Made by a program: the position numbers and the translations under genes
The notes under the pieces: generated by a model
Databases searched by the model: none
The model's input: the letters and a program-made list of their open reading frames with translations, nothing else
Told to the model about the DNA's origin: nothing
Source of the DNA: Caldisericia bacterium
GTDB taxonomy: Bacteria; Caldisericota; Caldisericia; B22-G15
Direction of reading: 5' to 3'
NCBI GenBank assembly: GCA_021158845.1
Contig: JAGGSY010000160.1
Coordinates: 1 to 7,483, forward strand
Length of the DNA: 7,483 nt
Shown: in pieces, positions 1-6,530 of the stretch
Layout of the letters: the number at the start of each line of letters is the position of its first letter
Numbering within the stretch: the first letter of the stretch is position 1

Positions 1-867
1 AAGGAAAAGAATAGAAATTTTGTGATAATTACTGGTATCTCCGGAGCAGGGAAAACTAAAGCATCAAACTTCCTTGAGGATATGGGGTATTTTTGTATAG
101 ACAATCTCCCCTTAAGTCTTATTAAGAAGTTTGTGGAGTTATATAAAAGGGGAATTGGTGGCGTTGATAAGGTTTCTCTCACAATAGATATAAGGGAGAA
201 GGATTTTACTAAAAATTTTCCTAAAATATATAAGGAACTTGAGGAGGAAGGTTTAAATCCATTTCTATTGTTTCTTGATGCGGGGGAGGAAACACTTGTA
301 AAAAGATACAAGGAGACAAGGAGAAAACACCCTTTGTTTACAAAGGATGGCTTAATTACCGCAATAAGAGATGAAAAGTTGAAACTTAAAGAAATAAAGG
401 ATTTAAGTGATGTGGTTATAGATACATCAAAACTGAAGCCTTCAGAGTTAAAACAGAGGCTTATAGAGATATTTAAAGAGAAGAAGGAAACAGTGATGTC
501 AATAACTATAATATCCTTTGGTTATAAGTATGGAATACCCATTGATTCAGATATTATATTTGATGTAAGATTTCTCCCCAACCCATTCTATATAAATGGT
601 CTTAGAGAGGTATCTGGTCTTGATGAGGGAGTCAAGAGGTATGTGCTCTCTCATGCTGCAACAAAAGGTTTTTTAAAAAGATTTAAGGACATGATATTCT
701 TTCTAATACCCCAATATGTGAAGGAAGGTAAGACATCGCTTATAATATCCTTTGGTTGCACAGGTGGGAAGCATAGATCTGTAGTTATATCTGAAGAGGT
801 AAAGAAAATACTTGAAGAAAAGGGTTACAAATGTACCCTATTTCATAGGGATATAAGGAAAGAATGA
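1..867 (+). CDS. rapZ: RapZ/YvcJ nucleotide-binding protein (5' partial)
   Basis: P-loop protein of the RapZ (E. coli) / YvcJ (B. subtilis) family. E. coli RapZ binds glucosamine-6-phosphate and hands the sRNA GlmZ to RNase E; YvcJ hydrolyses nucleotides and affects competence. Visible are a Walker A motif GISGAGKT about 12 residues into the readable frame, the family segment DMGYFCIDNLPLSLI, a Walker-B-like FLDA followed by KRYKETRRKHPL, then SFGYKYGIPIDSD, DVRFLPNP and the C-terminal signature GCTGGKHRSV. A GTG at base 22 is a poor start: the frame is open back to base 1, and the residues before VIITG match the family's normal N-terminus, so the true start lies at or before the window edge, probably only a few codons away. 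The stop overlaps yvcK in an ATGA. No GlmZ-like RNA is visible, so the E. coli RNA role should not be assumed; nucleotide or amino-sugar sensing is the safer call. Confidence 0.95.
   Translation, partial: KEKNRNFVIITGISGAGKTKASNFLEDMGYFCIDNLPLSLIKKFVELYKRGIGGVDKVSLTIDIREKDFTKNFPKIYKELEEEGLNPFLLFLDAGEETLVKRYKETRRKHPLFTKDGLITAIRDEKLKLKEIKDLSDVVIDTSKLKPSELKQRLIEIFKEKKETVMSITIISFGYKYGIPIDSDIIFDVRFLPNPFYINGLREVSGLDEGVKRYVLSHAATKGFLKRFKDMIFFLIPQYVKEGKTSLIISFGCTGGKHRSVVISEEVKKILEEKGYKCTLFHRDIRKE
507..757 (+). repeat. 17-base exact direct repeat inside rapZ
   Basis: TATAATATCCTTTGGTT occurs at 507-523 and again at 741-757, 234 bases apart and in the same reading frame. Both copies encode IISFG, the first before YKYGIP and the second before CTGGKHRS. 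In homologues the second site usually reads as a different hydrophobic strand before GCTGG. The match probably reflects two similar beta-strands sharing codons rather than a mobile or regulatory repeat. Confidence 0.4.
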
Positions 868-2171
868 AAGAAAAATTGAAGAGTTTTTTTAAATGGCTTT
901 ATCCAGGGATGAATGTTAAAAGATGGATTCTTGTTATGGGGTTTGGATTCATCATATCTGCCCTTGGGTTCATGGTGATTCTTGATTTCACAAGACTTGG
1001 AATGATAAAGAGATTTATAATAAAGTTCATCATAGTCTTTATGAAAGGAAACTACACCTATCCTGTATGGCTTTCAAGAACTATAGCAATTTTGTTTATT
1101 TTATTTGGTATATTCTTACTCATATTTGGATTTGTTAAACTCCTAAACTCACTATTCACTGCGCTCCTCAAGGAGAAAAGAAAGGATGTAGTTCATATAA
1201 TACACAGATATAGATTCAGGTGGAAGGAAAAGAAAGTGCTTTCCTTTGGAGGAGGAACAGGCTTATCCAACCTGTTAAAAGGTCTAAAGGAGTATCCATT
1301 CTTTCCAACAGCTGTGGTAACTGTAACAGACGATGGAGGAAGTTCAGGAAGACTCAGAGAGGAACTTGGAATTCCACCACCAGGGGACTTGAGAAACTGT
1401 ATTGTTGCACTTTCAGAGAGTGAGGAATTCTTAAAAGAACTCTTTCAGTATAGATTTAAGGAGGGTGAAAGCCTTCAGGGACACTCCCTTGGAAATCTTA
1501 TAATAGCAGCTTCAATGAAGTTGAAAGGTGGTCTTCTTCTCGGAGTAAGTGAACTTGAGGAAGCCCTTAATCTCTCAGGCAGAGTTATCCCTGTATCTGA
1601 AAGTGTGCTTACCCTTGTGGGAGAATTTGATGATGGAGAAAGGATTGTTGGCGAGACGAATATAAGAAAGAAGGGTGGAAAGATCAAAAAAATATACATA
1701 GAGCCACCGTACGCAAAACCAACTATAAAGGTTCTTTCTGAAATTGAAAAAGCAGAGCTTATAACCTTTGGACCTGGAAGTTTATTTTCATCGGTTATAC
1801 CTCCCCTCCTCTTTGGACCAATTATAACGGCATTGAAAAAGACCAGAGCAAAAAAGGTGTATATACTTAACATAATGACAGAGAAGGGAGAAACAGACAA
1901 TTTTACTGCATCCATGCATGTTAAAAAGATATTTGAACACACAAATGGAAAAATCTTTGATTACATTGTTGTAAACACAGGCAAAATCCCTGAATTCTAT
2001 CTAAAAAAATATGAAAAATATGCTTCCAAACCTGTATTTTTAGATGAAGAGAAACTTAAGGAAATGGGTTTGAAGGTGATTAAAGGTAACTTTGTAAAGA
2101 TAGAAGAGGGTTATATTAGGCATGATGCAAAAAAATTAAAAGAGACCCTCTTAAAGATCATTAGAAGATGA
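864..2171 (+). CDS. yvcK: YvcK/GlmR-family regulator, membrane-anchored long form
   Basis: Member of the YvcK (GlmR, gluconeogenesis factor; CofD-like fold) family. In B. subtilis it binds UDP-GlcNAc and stimulates GlmS, directing carbon into peptidoglycan precursors, and it is needed for growth on gluconeogenic carbon. The core starts near residue 124 with KVLSFGGGTGLSNLL, then VTDDGGSSGRLREELG (about 154-169), PPPGDLRNC, GHSLGNL (around H207), FGPGSLFSS (302-310) and NIMTEKGETDNFT (from N336). The protein has 435 residues against roughly 320 for B. subtilis YvcK. The extra N-terminus carries two hydrophobic helices (about 21-42 and 73-100) joined by a loop with an amphipathic stretch (48-60), and basic residues lie on both cytoplasmic flanks (KR before, KEKRK after). 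I infer a hairpin anchor with the catalytic-like domain in the cytoplasm. The start overlaps the rapZ stop by 4 bases, with AAGGA 4 bases upstream. Such anchored forms exist in other bacteria, so this is not a fusion artefact. Confidence 0.95.
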   Translation: MKEKLKSFFKWLYPGMNVKRWILVMGFGFIISALGFMVILDFTRLGMIKRFIIKFIIVFMKGNYTYPVWLSRTIAILFILFGIFLLIFGFVKLLNSLFTALLKEKRKDVVHIIHRYRFRWKEKKVLSFGGGTGLSNLLKGLKEYPFFPTAVVTVTDDGGSSGRLREELGIPPPGDLRNCIVALSESEEFLKELFQYRFKEGESLQGHSLGNLIIAASMKLKGGLLLGVSELEEALNLSGRVIPVSESVLTLVGEFDDGERIVGETNIRKKGGKIKKIYIEPPYAKPTIKVLSEIEKAELITFGPGSLFSSVIPPLLFGPIITALKKTRAKKVYILNIMTEKGETDNFTASMHVKKIFEHTNGKIFDYIVVNTGKIPEFYLKKYEKYASKPVFLDEEKLKEMGLKVIKGNFVKIEEGYIRHDAKKLKETLLKIIRR

Positions 2172-3091
2172 TAGGACCTTCTTTTACATCTCTTGTTAAG
2201 AAGGAACTTGTCTCTCTTAAACCCAAAACAGAGGATGAGAGTCTTGCAGAGCTCAAAGGGATACTTCTTGCATCTGGTCTTGTGGTGCTTAAAAGAGATT
2301 CCATTGATATAGTTTTTAAATCTACAGACCCTCAGGTATTAAGAAGAATCATACTTTTATCAAAGGAGATTATGGGTAATAAAAGGGAAGTTATCATTGA
2401 GAAGGGCAAGAGGCGAAAGTTTTACAAACTCATACACAATTTTAACAAGAGAGATTTCTTATTCTCTGGAATAATAGATAATGATGATCTTAAGGTACAC
2501 TTTAAACCCAAAAGCGAAAAGGAGGCATCTGCATTTTTAAGAGGTGTATTCCTTGGATGCGGAACAGTCACAGATCCAAGGAAAGAGTATTACCTTGAAC
2601 TGAGACTCTCTGAGGAGTCTTCCTTCTTTGAGATAATGGAGCTTGTCCAGATACTGCACTTCAACTTCAAGTCAAGGATAAGGAGAAAGAAGAGGGTCCT
2701 CTATCTTCAGTCAAGAGACGGAATCAAGGAGTTTCTCGGATTTATAGGTGCATCTTCATCCTTCCTCTCCCTTCTCAATCAGGAAATAAAAAAGAATTTA
2801 AAAGAATCTCTCACAACAAAGATAAACTATGAGATGCAGAACATAGGAAAGATTGTAGATTCATATTTAAAAATTAGAGATGCTATACTTTTCTTGAAGA
2901 GAGAAGGAGTTTTTAATAGACTCACCCCTGCCCTGAGAGAGGCAGCTGAGACAAGGCTTAAGTATCCTGACAAGAGCTTAAGAGAGGTTGCAGCCATTAT
3001 GGGAATCTCCAAATCTGCCCTCAATCATAGATTGAGGAGGATTTTAAAGATAAAGGAGAAGATAAAGGGTGGAACTAAGAAGAGAGATTAA
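2168..3091 (+). CDS. whiA: WhiA, LAGLIDADG-like/HTH DNA-binding protein
   Basis: WhiA family: a degenerate LAGLIDADG homing-endonuclease fold joined to a C-terminal helix-turn-helix. In Streptomyces it activates sporulation-division genes; in B. subtilis it binds DNA and influences division and chromosome segregation. The N-terminus (SFTSLVKKELVSLKP) matches the family start. The second half of the LAGLIDADG region has FLRGVFLGCGTVTDPRKEYYLEL from residue 123. The C-terminal part contains NIGKIVDSYLKIRDAI, then LTPALREAAETRLKYPDKSLREVAA and the recognition segment GISKSALNHRLRRI (to about 291). At 307 residues it is near the usual 310-330. The start sits in an ATGA overlap with yvcK and has no strong Shine-Dalgarno sequence, so translation probably depends on coupling to yvcK. 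Its 3' end overlaps the start of rpoN by 23 bases. Whether it regulates its own operon cannot be told from this sequence. Confidence 0.95.
   Translation: MIGPSFTSLVKKELVSLKPKTEDESLAELKGILLASGLVVLKRDSIDIVFKSTDPQVLRRIILLSKEIMGNKREVIIEKGKRRKFYKLIHNFNKRDFLFSGIIDNDDLKVHFKPKSEKEASAFLRGVFLGCGTVTDPRKEYYLELRLSEESSFFEIMELVQILHFNFKSRIRRKKRVLYLQSRDGIKEFLGFIGASSSFLSLLNQEIKKNLKESLTTKINYEMQNIGKIVDSYLKIRDAILFLKREGVFNRLTPALREAAETRLKYPDKSLREVAAIMGISKSALNHRLRRILKIKEKIKGGTKKRD
3053..3058 (+). promoter_or_regulatory. Ribosome binding site for rpoN (AAGGAG)
   Basis: AAGGAG inside the 3' end of whiA, 10 bases before the GTG start of rpoN. It supports the GTG at 3069 as the start despite the 23-base overlap with whiA. 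The spacing is slightly long, so coupling to whiA translation may help. Confidence 0.55.
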
Positions 3092-4352
3092 ACAGATTCA
3101 GAAACTTACATTGAGAAAAAATCTGATACAGGTAATGAGACTGTATCATGCTCCTCTTTTAGAGTTAAGGGAGATATTGAATCAGGAGTGGGAGGAGAAT
3201 CCTTTTTTAGAAGTTACAGAAACAAAAGATGAAATTGATATAGATGAGGAGTCTTTAAAATTTGAGGAAAAGGGAAACATAATAATTTATGAGTCCTTTC
3301 TGAAAGAGGAGAAGGGATTAAAGGATTACCTTGAAGAACAACTCGTTCTCTTTGATTTCTCCAGAGAAGAAAAAGAGATTGCAAGATTCATCATAGGAAA
3401 CACAGATGAACATGGATTCCTTCCCCTCTCGCCTGAAGAGATTGGAAAAATACTGAAGAAAGATATAGAAAGTATAAAATCTGTTCTTGAAACTTTAAAA
3501 AGAGAGCTTCATCCCCCCGGAGTTGTTGCAAGGGATGTAAAGGAGGGAATAATAATTCAACTTACAAGGAATGGATTGATTAAAGATGTGAGGGAAGCAG
3601 AGAAAAATATAGATAAACTTCTAAAGGGAGAGAAGGTCCCTGAAAGTTTTATGGAAAAGATAAAAAAGATCTCCATCTACCCAGGGGATACTATAGACAG
3701 GAGTAAAAATCTATACATAACACCTGAATTGTACCTAAGGATTATTGATGGAGACTTAAAGGTATTTTATAATGAAAAAATATTACCAAAAGTTAAGTTT
3801 AATAAAAACCTTTACGATGATATGCTTATGAAATTAAAGTTTTTATCAAAGGAAGAGAGAAAGTTTATAAAAACAAAGGCTAAGGATGCAAAAAATCTTG
3901 TATTTTTAGTAGAGGAGAGAAAAGAGAAAATATTAAGAATTGCTCAGTATCTTATAGACAGACAGAAGGATTTCTTCCTTAAAGATGGGTATCTGAATAT
4001 CTTAACTCTAAAGGATGTATCCAGCGATTTAAATCTGTCCATTTCCACTGTTTCAAGAATACTACATGAGAAGTACATAGATACACCTAAAGGCATCTTT
4101 CCCCTCTCTTTCTTCCTTGGAAAGGATAAGGTAAAGAGAGGAGTATTTGGGACAAAGGTAAAAATGCTAATAAAGAAACTTATAGATGAGGAGGATAAGG
4201 ATAGACCTCTTTCTGACGGAGAGATAGCAAAAAGATTAGAAAAATTTGGTATATTTATAAAAAGAAGAACAGTCAACAAGTATAGAGAAGAAATGGGTAT
4301 TCCCTCAAAAATACAAAGAAAAAGGAGGAAACGCAATGAGAGTAGCCATTAA
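3069..4352 (+). CDS. rpoN: RNA polymerase sigma-54 factor RpoN
   Basis: Sigma-54, which directs RNA polymerase to -24/-12 promoters and needs an ATP-hydrolysing enhancer-binding protein to open them. Region I is the N-terminal IKQIQKLTLRKNLIQVMRL...LELREILNQEWEENPFLE (about 7-48). A short acidic region II follows (about 51-68). The core-binding domain is next (DYLEEQL, IIGNTDEHGFL, HPPGVVARDV). The helix-turn-helix lies at about 312-332 (LKDVSSDLNLSISTVSRIL), and the RpoN box RRTVNKYREEMGIPS is at 399-413. The length, 427 residues, is short for the family (B. subtilis about 436, E. coli 477), mainly from the reduced region II. The GTG start is chosen because region I begins right after it and AAGGAG lies about 10 bases upstream. 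It overlaps whiA by 23 bases and gap by 17, so the last residues after the RpoN box are encoded in the gap start region. No enhancer-binding partner is in the window. Confidence 0.96.
   Translation: MELRREIKQIQKLTLRKNLIQVMRLYHAPLLELREILNQEWEENPFLEVTETKDEIDIDEESLKFEEKGNIIIYESFLKEEKGLKDYLEEQLVLFDFSREEKEIARFIIGNTDEHGFLPLSPEEIGKILKKDIESIKSVLETLKRELHPPGVVARDVKEGIIIQLTRNGLIKDVREAEKNIDKLLKGEKVPESFMEKIKKISIYPGDTIDRSKNLYITPELYLRIIDGDLKVFYNEKILPKVKFNKNLYDDMLMKLKFLSKEERKFIKTKAKDAKNLVFLVEERKEKILRIAQYLIDRQKDFFLKDGYLNILTLKDVSSDLNLSISTVSRILHEKYIDTPKGIFPLSFFLGKDKVKRGVFGTKVKMLIKKLIDEEDKDRPLSDGEIAKRLEKFGIFIKRRTVNKYREEMGIPSKIQRKRRKRNESSH
4321..4328 (+). promoter_or_regulatory. Strong ribosome binding site for gap (AAAGGAGG)
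   Basis: AAAGGAGG lies 7 bases before the ATG of gap. It is a near-perfect match to the anti-Shine-Dalgarno and one of the two strongest in the window. It lies inside rpoN and encodes part of the basic tail after the RpoN box. It would let gap be translated far more often than the sigma factor from the same message, as expected for an abundant glycolytic enzyme. Confidence 0.85.
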
Positions 4353-5343
4353 CGGATTTGGAAGAATTGGAAGACAGGTATTTAAAGTGCTAAAGAAAAA
4401 GTATCCTGGAATTGAGATTGTAGCTGTAAATGATCTCTTTGATCTTCCAATGTTAATTCATCTTTTAAAGTACGATTCTAACTATGGTAGTTTTGATGCA
4501 GAGATTGAGGTTAAGGATGACAGATTCATTGTAGATGGAAAGGAAACTCTTTTCTTGAGAGAGAGAAATCTTTTAGATCTTCCGTGGAAGGATTTAGGGA
4601 TTGAGGTGGTTATTGAATCAACAGGAGTTTTTACAGATGCTGAGAAGGCAAAGGATCACCTTGAAGCAGGAGCAAAGAAGGTTGTAATAACTGCACCGGC
4701 AAAAAATGAAGATATAACCATTGTTCTTGGAGTAAATGAGGATTTATATGATCCTAAAAAGCATAGAATTATTTCCAACGCTTCATGCACAACAAACTCT
4801 CTTGCCCCGGTGGTTAAAGTGCTTCACAAAAATTTCGTAATTGAGAAGGGGCTTATGACAACGATACATTCATATACAAATGATCAAAGACTTCTTGATG
4901 CTCCCCATAGAAAAGATTTTAGAAGAGCGAGAAATGCCGCAACAAACATAATCCCCACAACAACTGGCGCTGCAAAGGCTGTAACTGTTGTAATTCCCGA
5001 GCTTAAGGGTAAGTTAAATGGAGTAGCGATGAGAGTTCCAACTCAGACAGTCTCCATAACCGATTTCACATGTGTTGTTAGTAAGAAAACAACTAAAGAG
5101 GAAGTGAATAAAGTTCTTAAAGAGGCATCAGAAACCTATCTTTCTGGTATCCTTGGTTATTCTGAAGAACCGTTGGTTTCTACTGATTTTCGTGGGAGTG
5201 AGTTCTCTGGAATAATTGATGCTCTACTCACAGAGGTTATAGATGGAAATCTTGTGAAAGTTTTCTCCTGGTATGATAATGAGTGGGGATACTCCACAAG
5301 GGTGGCGGACCTTGTGAAATTTATATTTGAAAAGGGGGTTTAG
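4336..5343 (+). CDS. gap: Glyceraldehyde-3-phosphate dehydrogenase, phosphorylating, type I
   Basis: Cytosolic enzyme that oxidises glyceraldehyde-3-phosphate with NAD+ and phosphate to 1,3-bisphosphoglycerate, and works in reverse in gluconeogenesis. The Rossmann motif NGFGRIG is at residues 6-12. D33 followed by L34 (VNDLFD), together with P189 (DAPHRKD), argues for NAD rather than NADP preference. The catalytic cysteine is C151 in SNASCTTNS, with the general-base histidine H177 in IHSYTNDQR. The phosphate-site segments TTTGAAKAV and GVAMRVPTQTVS and the C-terminal WYDNEWGYS are all present. The length, 335, is typical. The second Cys of the common CTTNC motif is Ser here, as in Thermotoga GAPDH, and may favour heat or oxidation stability (inference). 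The gene overlaps the rpoN 3' end by 17 bases and ends immediately against the pgk ATG. No CggR-type repressor gene precedes it, so glycolytic control by that route is not evident here. Confidence 0.98.
   Translation: MRVAINGFGRIGRQVFKVLKKKYPGIEIVAVNDLFDLPMLIHLLKYDSNYGSFDAEIEVKDDRFIVDGKETLFLRERNLLDLPWKDLGIEVVIESTGVFTDAEKAKDHLEAGAKKVVITAPAKNEDITIVLGVNEDLYDPKKHRIISNASCTTNSLAPVVKVLHKNFVIEKGLMTTIHSYTNDQRLLDAPHRKDFRRARNAATNIIPTTTGAAKAVTVVIPELKGKLNGVAMRVPTQTVSITDFTCVVSKKTTKEEVNKVLKEASETYLSGILGYSEEPLVSTDFRGSEFSGIIDALLTEVIDGNLVKVFSWYDNEWGYSTRVADLVKFIFEKGV
5331..5338 (+). promoter_or_regulatory. Ribosome binding site for pgk (AAAGGGGG)
   Basis: AAAGGGGG at the 3' end of gap, 5 bases before the pgk ATG. 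It fixes the ATG directly after the gap stop codon as the start. Confidence 0.7.
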
Positions 5344-6528
5344 ATGCAGTTAAAAACTTTGAAAGAAGTAAGTTTAAAAGGGAAGAGAATTCTTTACAGG
5401 GTGGACTATAATGTCCCCCTTACTGATGATGGGAGAGTAAGAGATGATACAAGGATAAGGGCTACCATACCAACATTAAACTATCTTCTTGAAGAGGGTG
5501 GAAGGGTAATAGTAATCTCCCATCTTGGAAGGCCTAAAGGAAGGAGATTACCTTCCTTTTCTTTAAAGCCTATTTCAGAGAAACTATCTGAAATAATAGG
5601 GAAGGAAGTAAAATTTATTGATGACTGTATAGGAGATAAGGTAAAGGAGGCATGCGTCTCTCTAAGAGATGGAGAAGTAATAATGCTTGAAAACTTAAGA
5701 TTTTATCCAGGAGAAGAAAATGCTGATGAAAAGTTTGCAGAGGAACTTGCAGAGTTGGGAGATATATATGTGAGTGATGCCTTTGCAGTAGCTCATAGAG
5801 CGCATGCATCTGTCTTTGTTCTACCCACCCTTCTCCCGTCCTATGCAGGTTTTCTTATGGAGAGAGAAGTTAATTTCTTATCAAAACTTATAGAAGAACC
5901 TGAAAAGCCTTTTGTGCTCATTATAGGTGGAGCTAAAATATCTGATAAAATTGGAGCATTGAAAAACCTTTTAAACAAAGTTGACACTGTACTTATAGGG
6001 GGAGGTGCTGCCTTTACCTTTATAAAAGCAGAAGGGTATGGCATTGGAAGTTCCATATTTGAAAAGGAGATGGAAAGCGTTGCAAAAGAGATTTTAACTG
6101 AAGCCAGTGAAAAGAATGTTAAGTTTTTGCTCCCGCTTGATATACATGTGGCGGAAGAGTTGAAGGAGGGAGCAGATAAAAAAATTGTACCTGTAGAAAA
6201 GATACCCTATGATTGGTATGGACTGGATATTGGACCAAAAACTATAAAACTCTTTACTGAAGAAATAGAAAAAGGGAAAACCATCTTCTGGAGTGGACCA
6301 ATGGGAGTTTATGAGATGGAGGATTTTGCAGATGGAACCAGAGCAATTGCCACTGCTGTCTCTCAGAATAAATACACAAAGGTTGTGGGAGGTGGAGATA
6401 CAATTTCAGCTCTAAACAAATTTGGATTGTTGGATAAGATGACCCATGTCTCCACAGGTGGTGGAGCATTATTAAGATTCCTTGAAGGAAAGGAACTACC
6501 TGGCATAAAAGTACTTCTAAAGGAGTAG
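5344..6528 (+). CDS. pgk: Phosphoglycerate kinase
   Basis: Transfers the high-energy phosphate of 1,3-bisphosphoglycerate, the product of the preceding gene's enzyme, to ADP, giving ATP and 3-phosphoglycerate in the cytosol. N-terminal substrate-binding motifs: RVDYNVPL (19-26), DDTRIRATIPT, SHLGRPKG (59-66), LENLRFYPGEE and SDAFAVAHRAHAS. C-terminal nucleotide-binding motifs: GGAKISDKIGAL (from 195), GGGAAFTFIKAEGYGIGSS, WSGPMGVYE (316-324), GGGDTISAL (349-357) and STGGGALLRFLEGKELPG. The length, 394 residues, is standard for a monofunctional enzyme. It stops there, with no C-terminal triosephosphate isomerase fusion of the kind known in Thermotoga. The start abuts the gap stop codon, so the two consecutive steps are almost certainly translationally coupled. 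trxB, rather than the frequently seen tpiA, follows. Confidence 0.98.
   Translation: MQLKTLKEVSLKGKRILYRVDYNVPLTDDGRVRDDTRIRATIPTLNYLLEEGGRVIVISHLGRPKGRRLPSFSLKPISEKLSEIIGKEVKFIDDCIGDKVKEACVSLRDGEVIMLENLRFYPGEENADEKFAEELAELGDIYVSDAFAVAHRAHASVFVLPTLLPSYAGFLMEREVNFLSKLIEEPEKPFVLIIGGAKISDKIGALKNLLNKVDTVLIGGGAAFTFIKAEGYGIGSSIFEKEMESVAKEILTEASEKNVKFLLPLDIHVAEELKEGADKKIVPVEKIPYDWYGLDIGPKTIKLFTEEIEKGKTIFWSGPMGVYEMEDFADGTRAIATAVSQNKYTKVVGGGDTISALNKFGLLDKMTHVSTGGGALLRFLEGKELPGIKVLLKE
6520..6525 (+). promoter_or_regulatory. Ribosome binding site for trxB (AAGGAG)
   Basis: AAGGAG formed by the last pgk codons, 5 bases before the ATG at 6531. It supports this ATG as the real trxB start even though it gives the protein an N-terminal extension of about 20 residues. 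Confidence 0.75.
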
Positions 6529-6530
6529 AT

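Noticed and set aside
22..24. GTG as the start codon of rapZ
   Set aside because: The frame is open to base 1 and the residue encoded here aligns with a conserved internal Val of the family, so the gene is more likely cut by the window edge.
1475..1942. 155-codon minus-strand frame opposite yvcK
   Set aside because: It lies wholly inside a well-recognised gene, and its Ser/Pro/Phe-rich product has no recognisable motif; it is a shadow of the purine-rich coding strand.
3944..4336. 130-codon minus-strand frame opposite rpoN
   Set aside because: It is antisense to the HTH and RpoN-box coding region and low-complexity (Ser/Phe/Leu), with no recognisable family.
5160..5240. Apparently odd GAPDH segment STDFRGSEFSGIIDALLT replacing the commoner SSxxDA form
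   Set aside because: An FSGIxDA form is also present in Thermotoga GAPDH as I recall it, so this is a known lineage variant and not a defect.
6036..6051. Possible sigma-54 -24/-12 promoter (TGGCAT...) within pgk, attractive because rpoN is in the operon
   Set aside because: The -12 GC element is missing at the required spacing, and the site lies within conserved pgk coding sequence.
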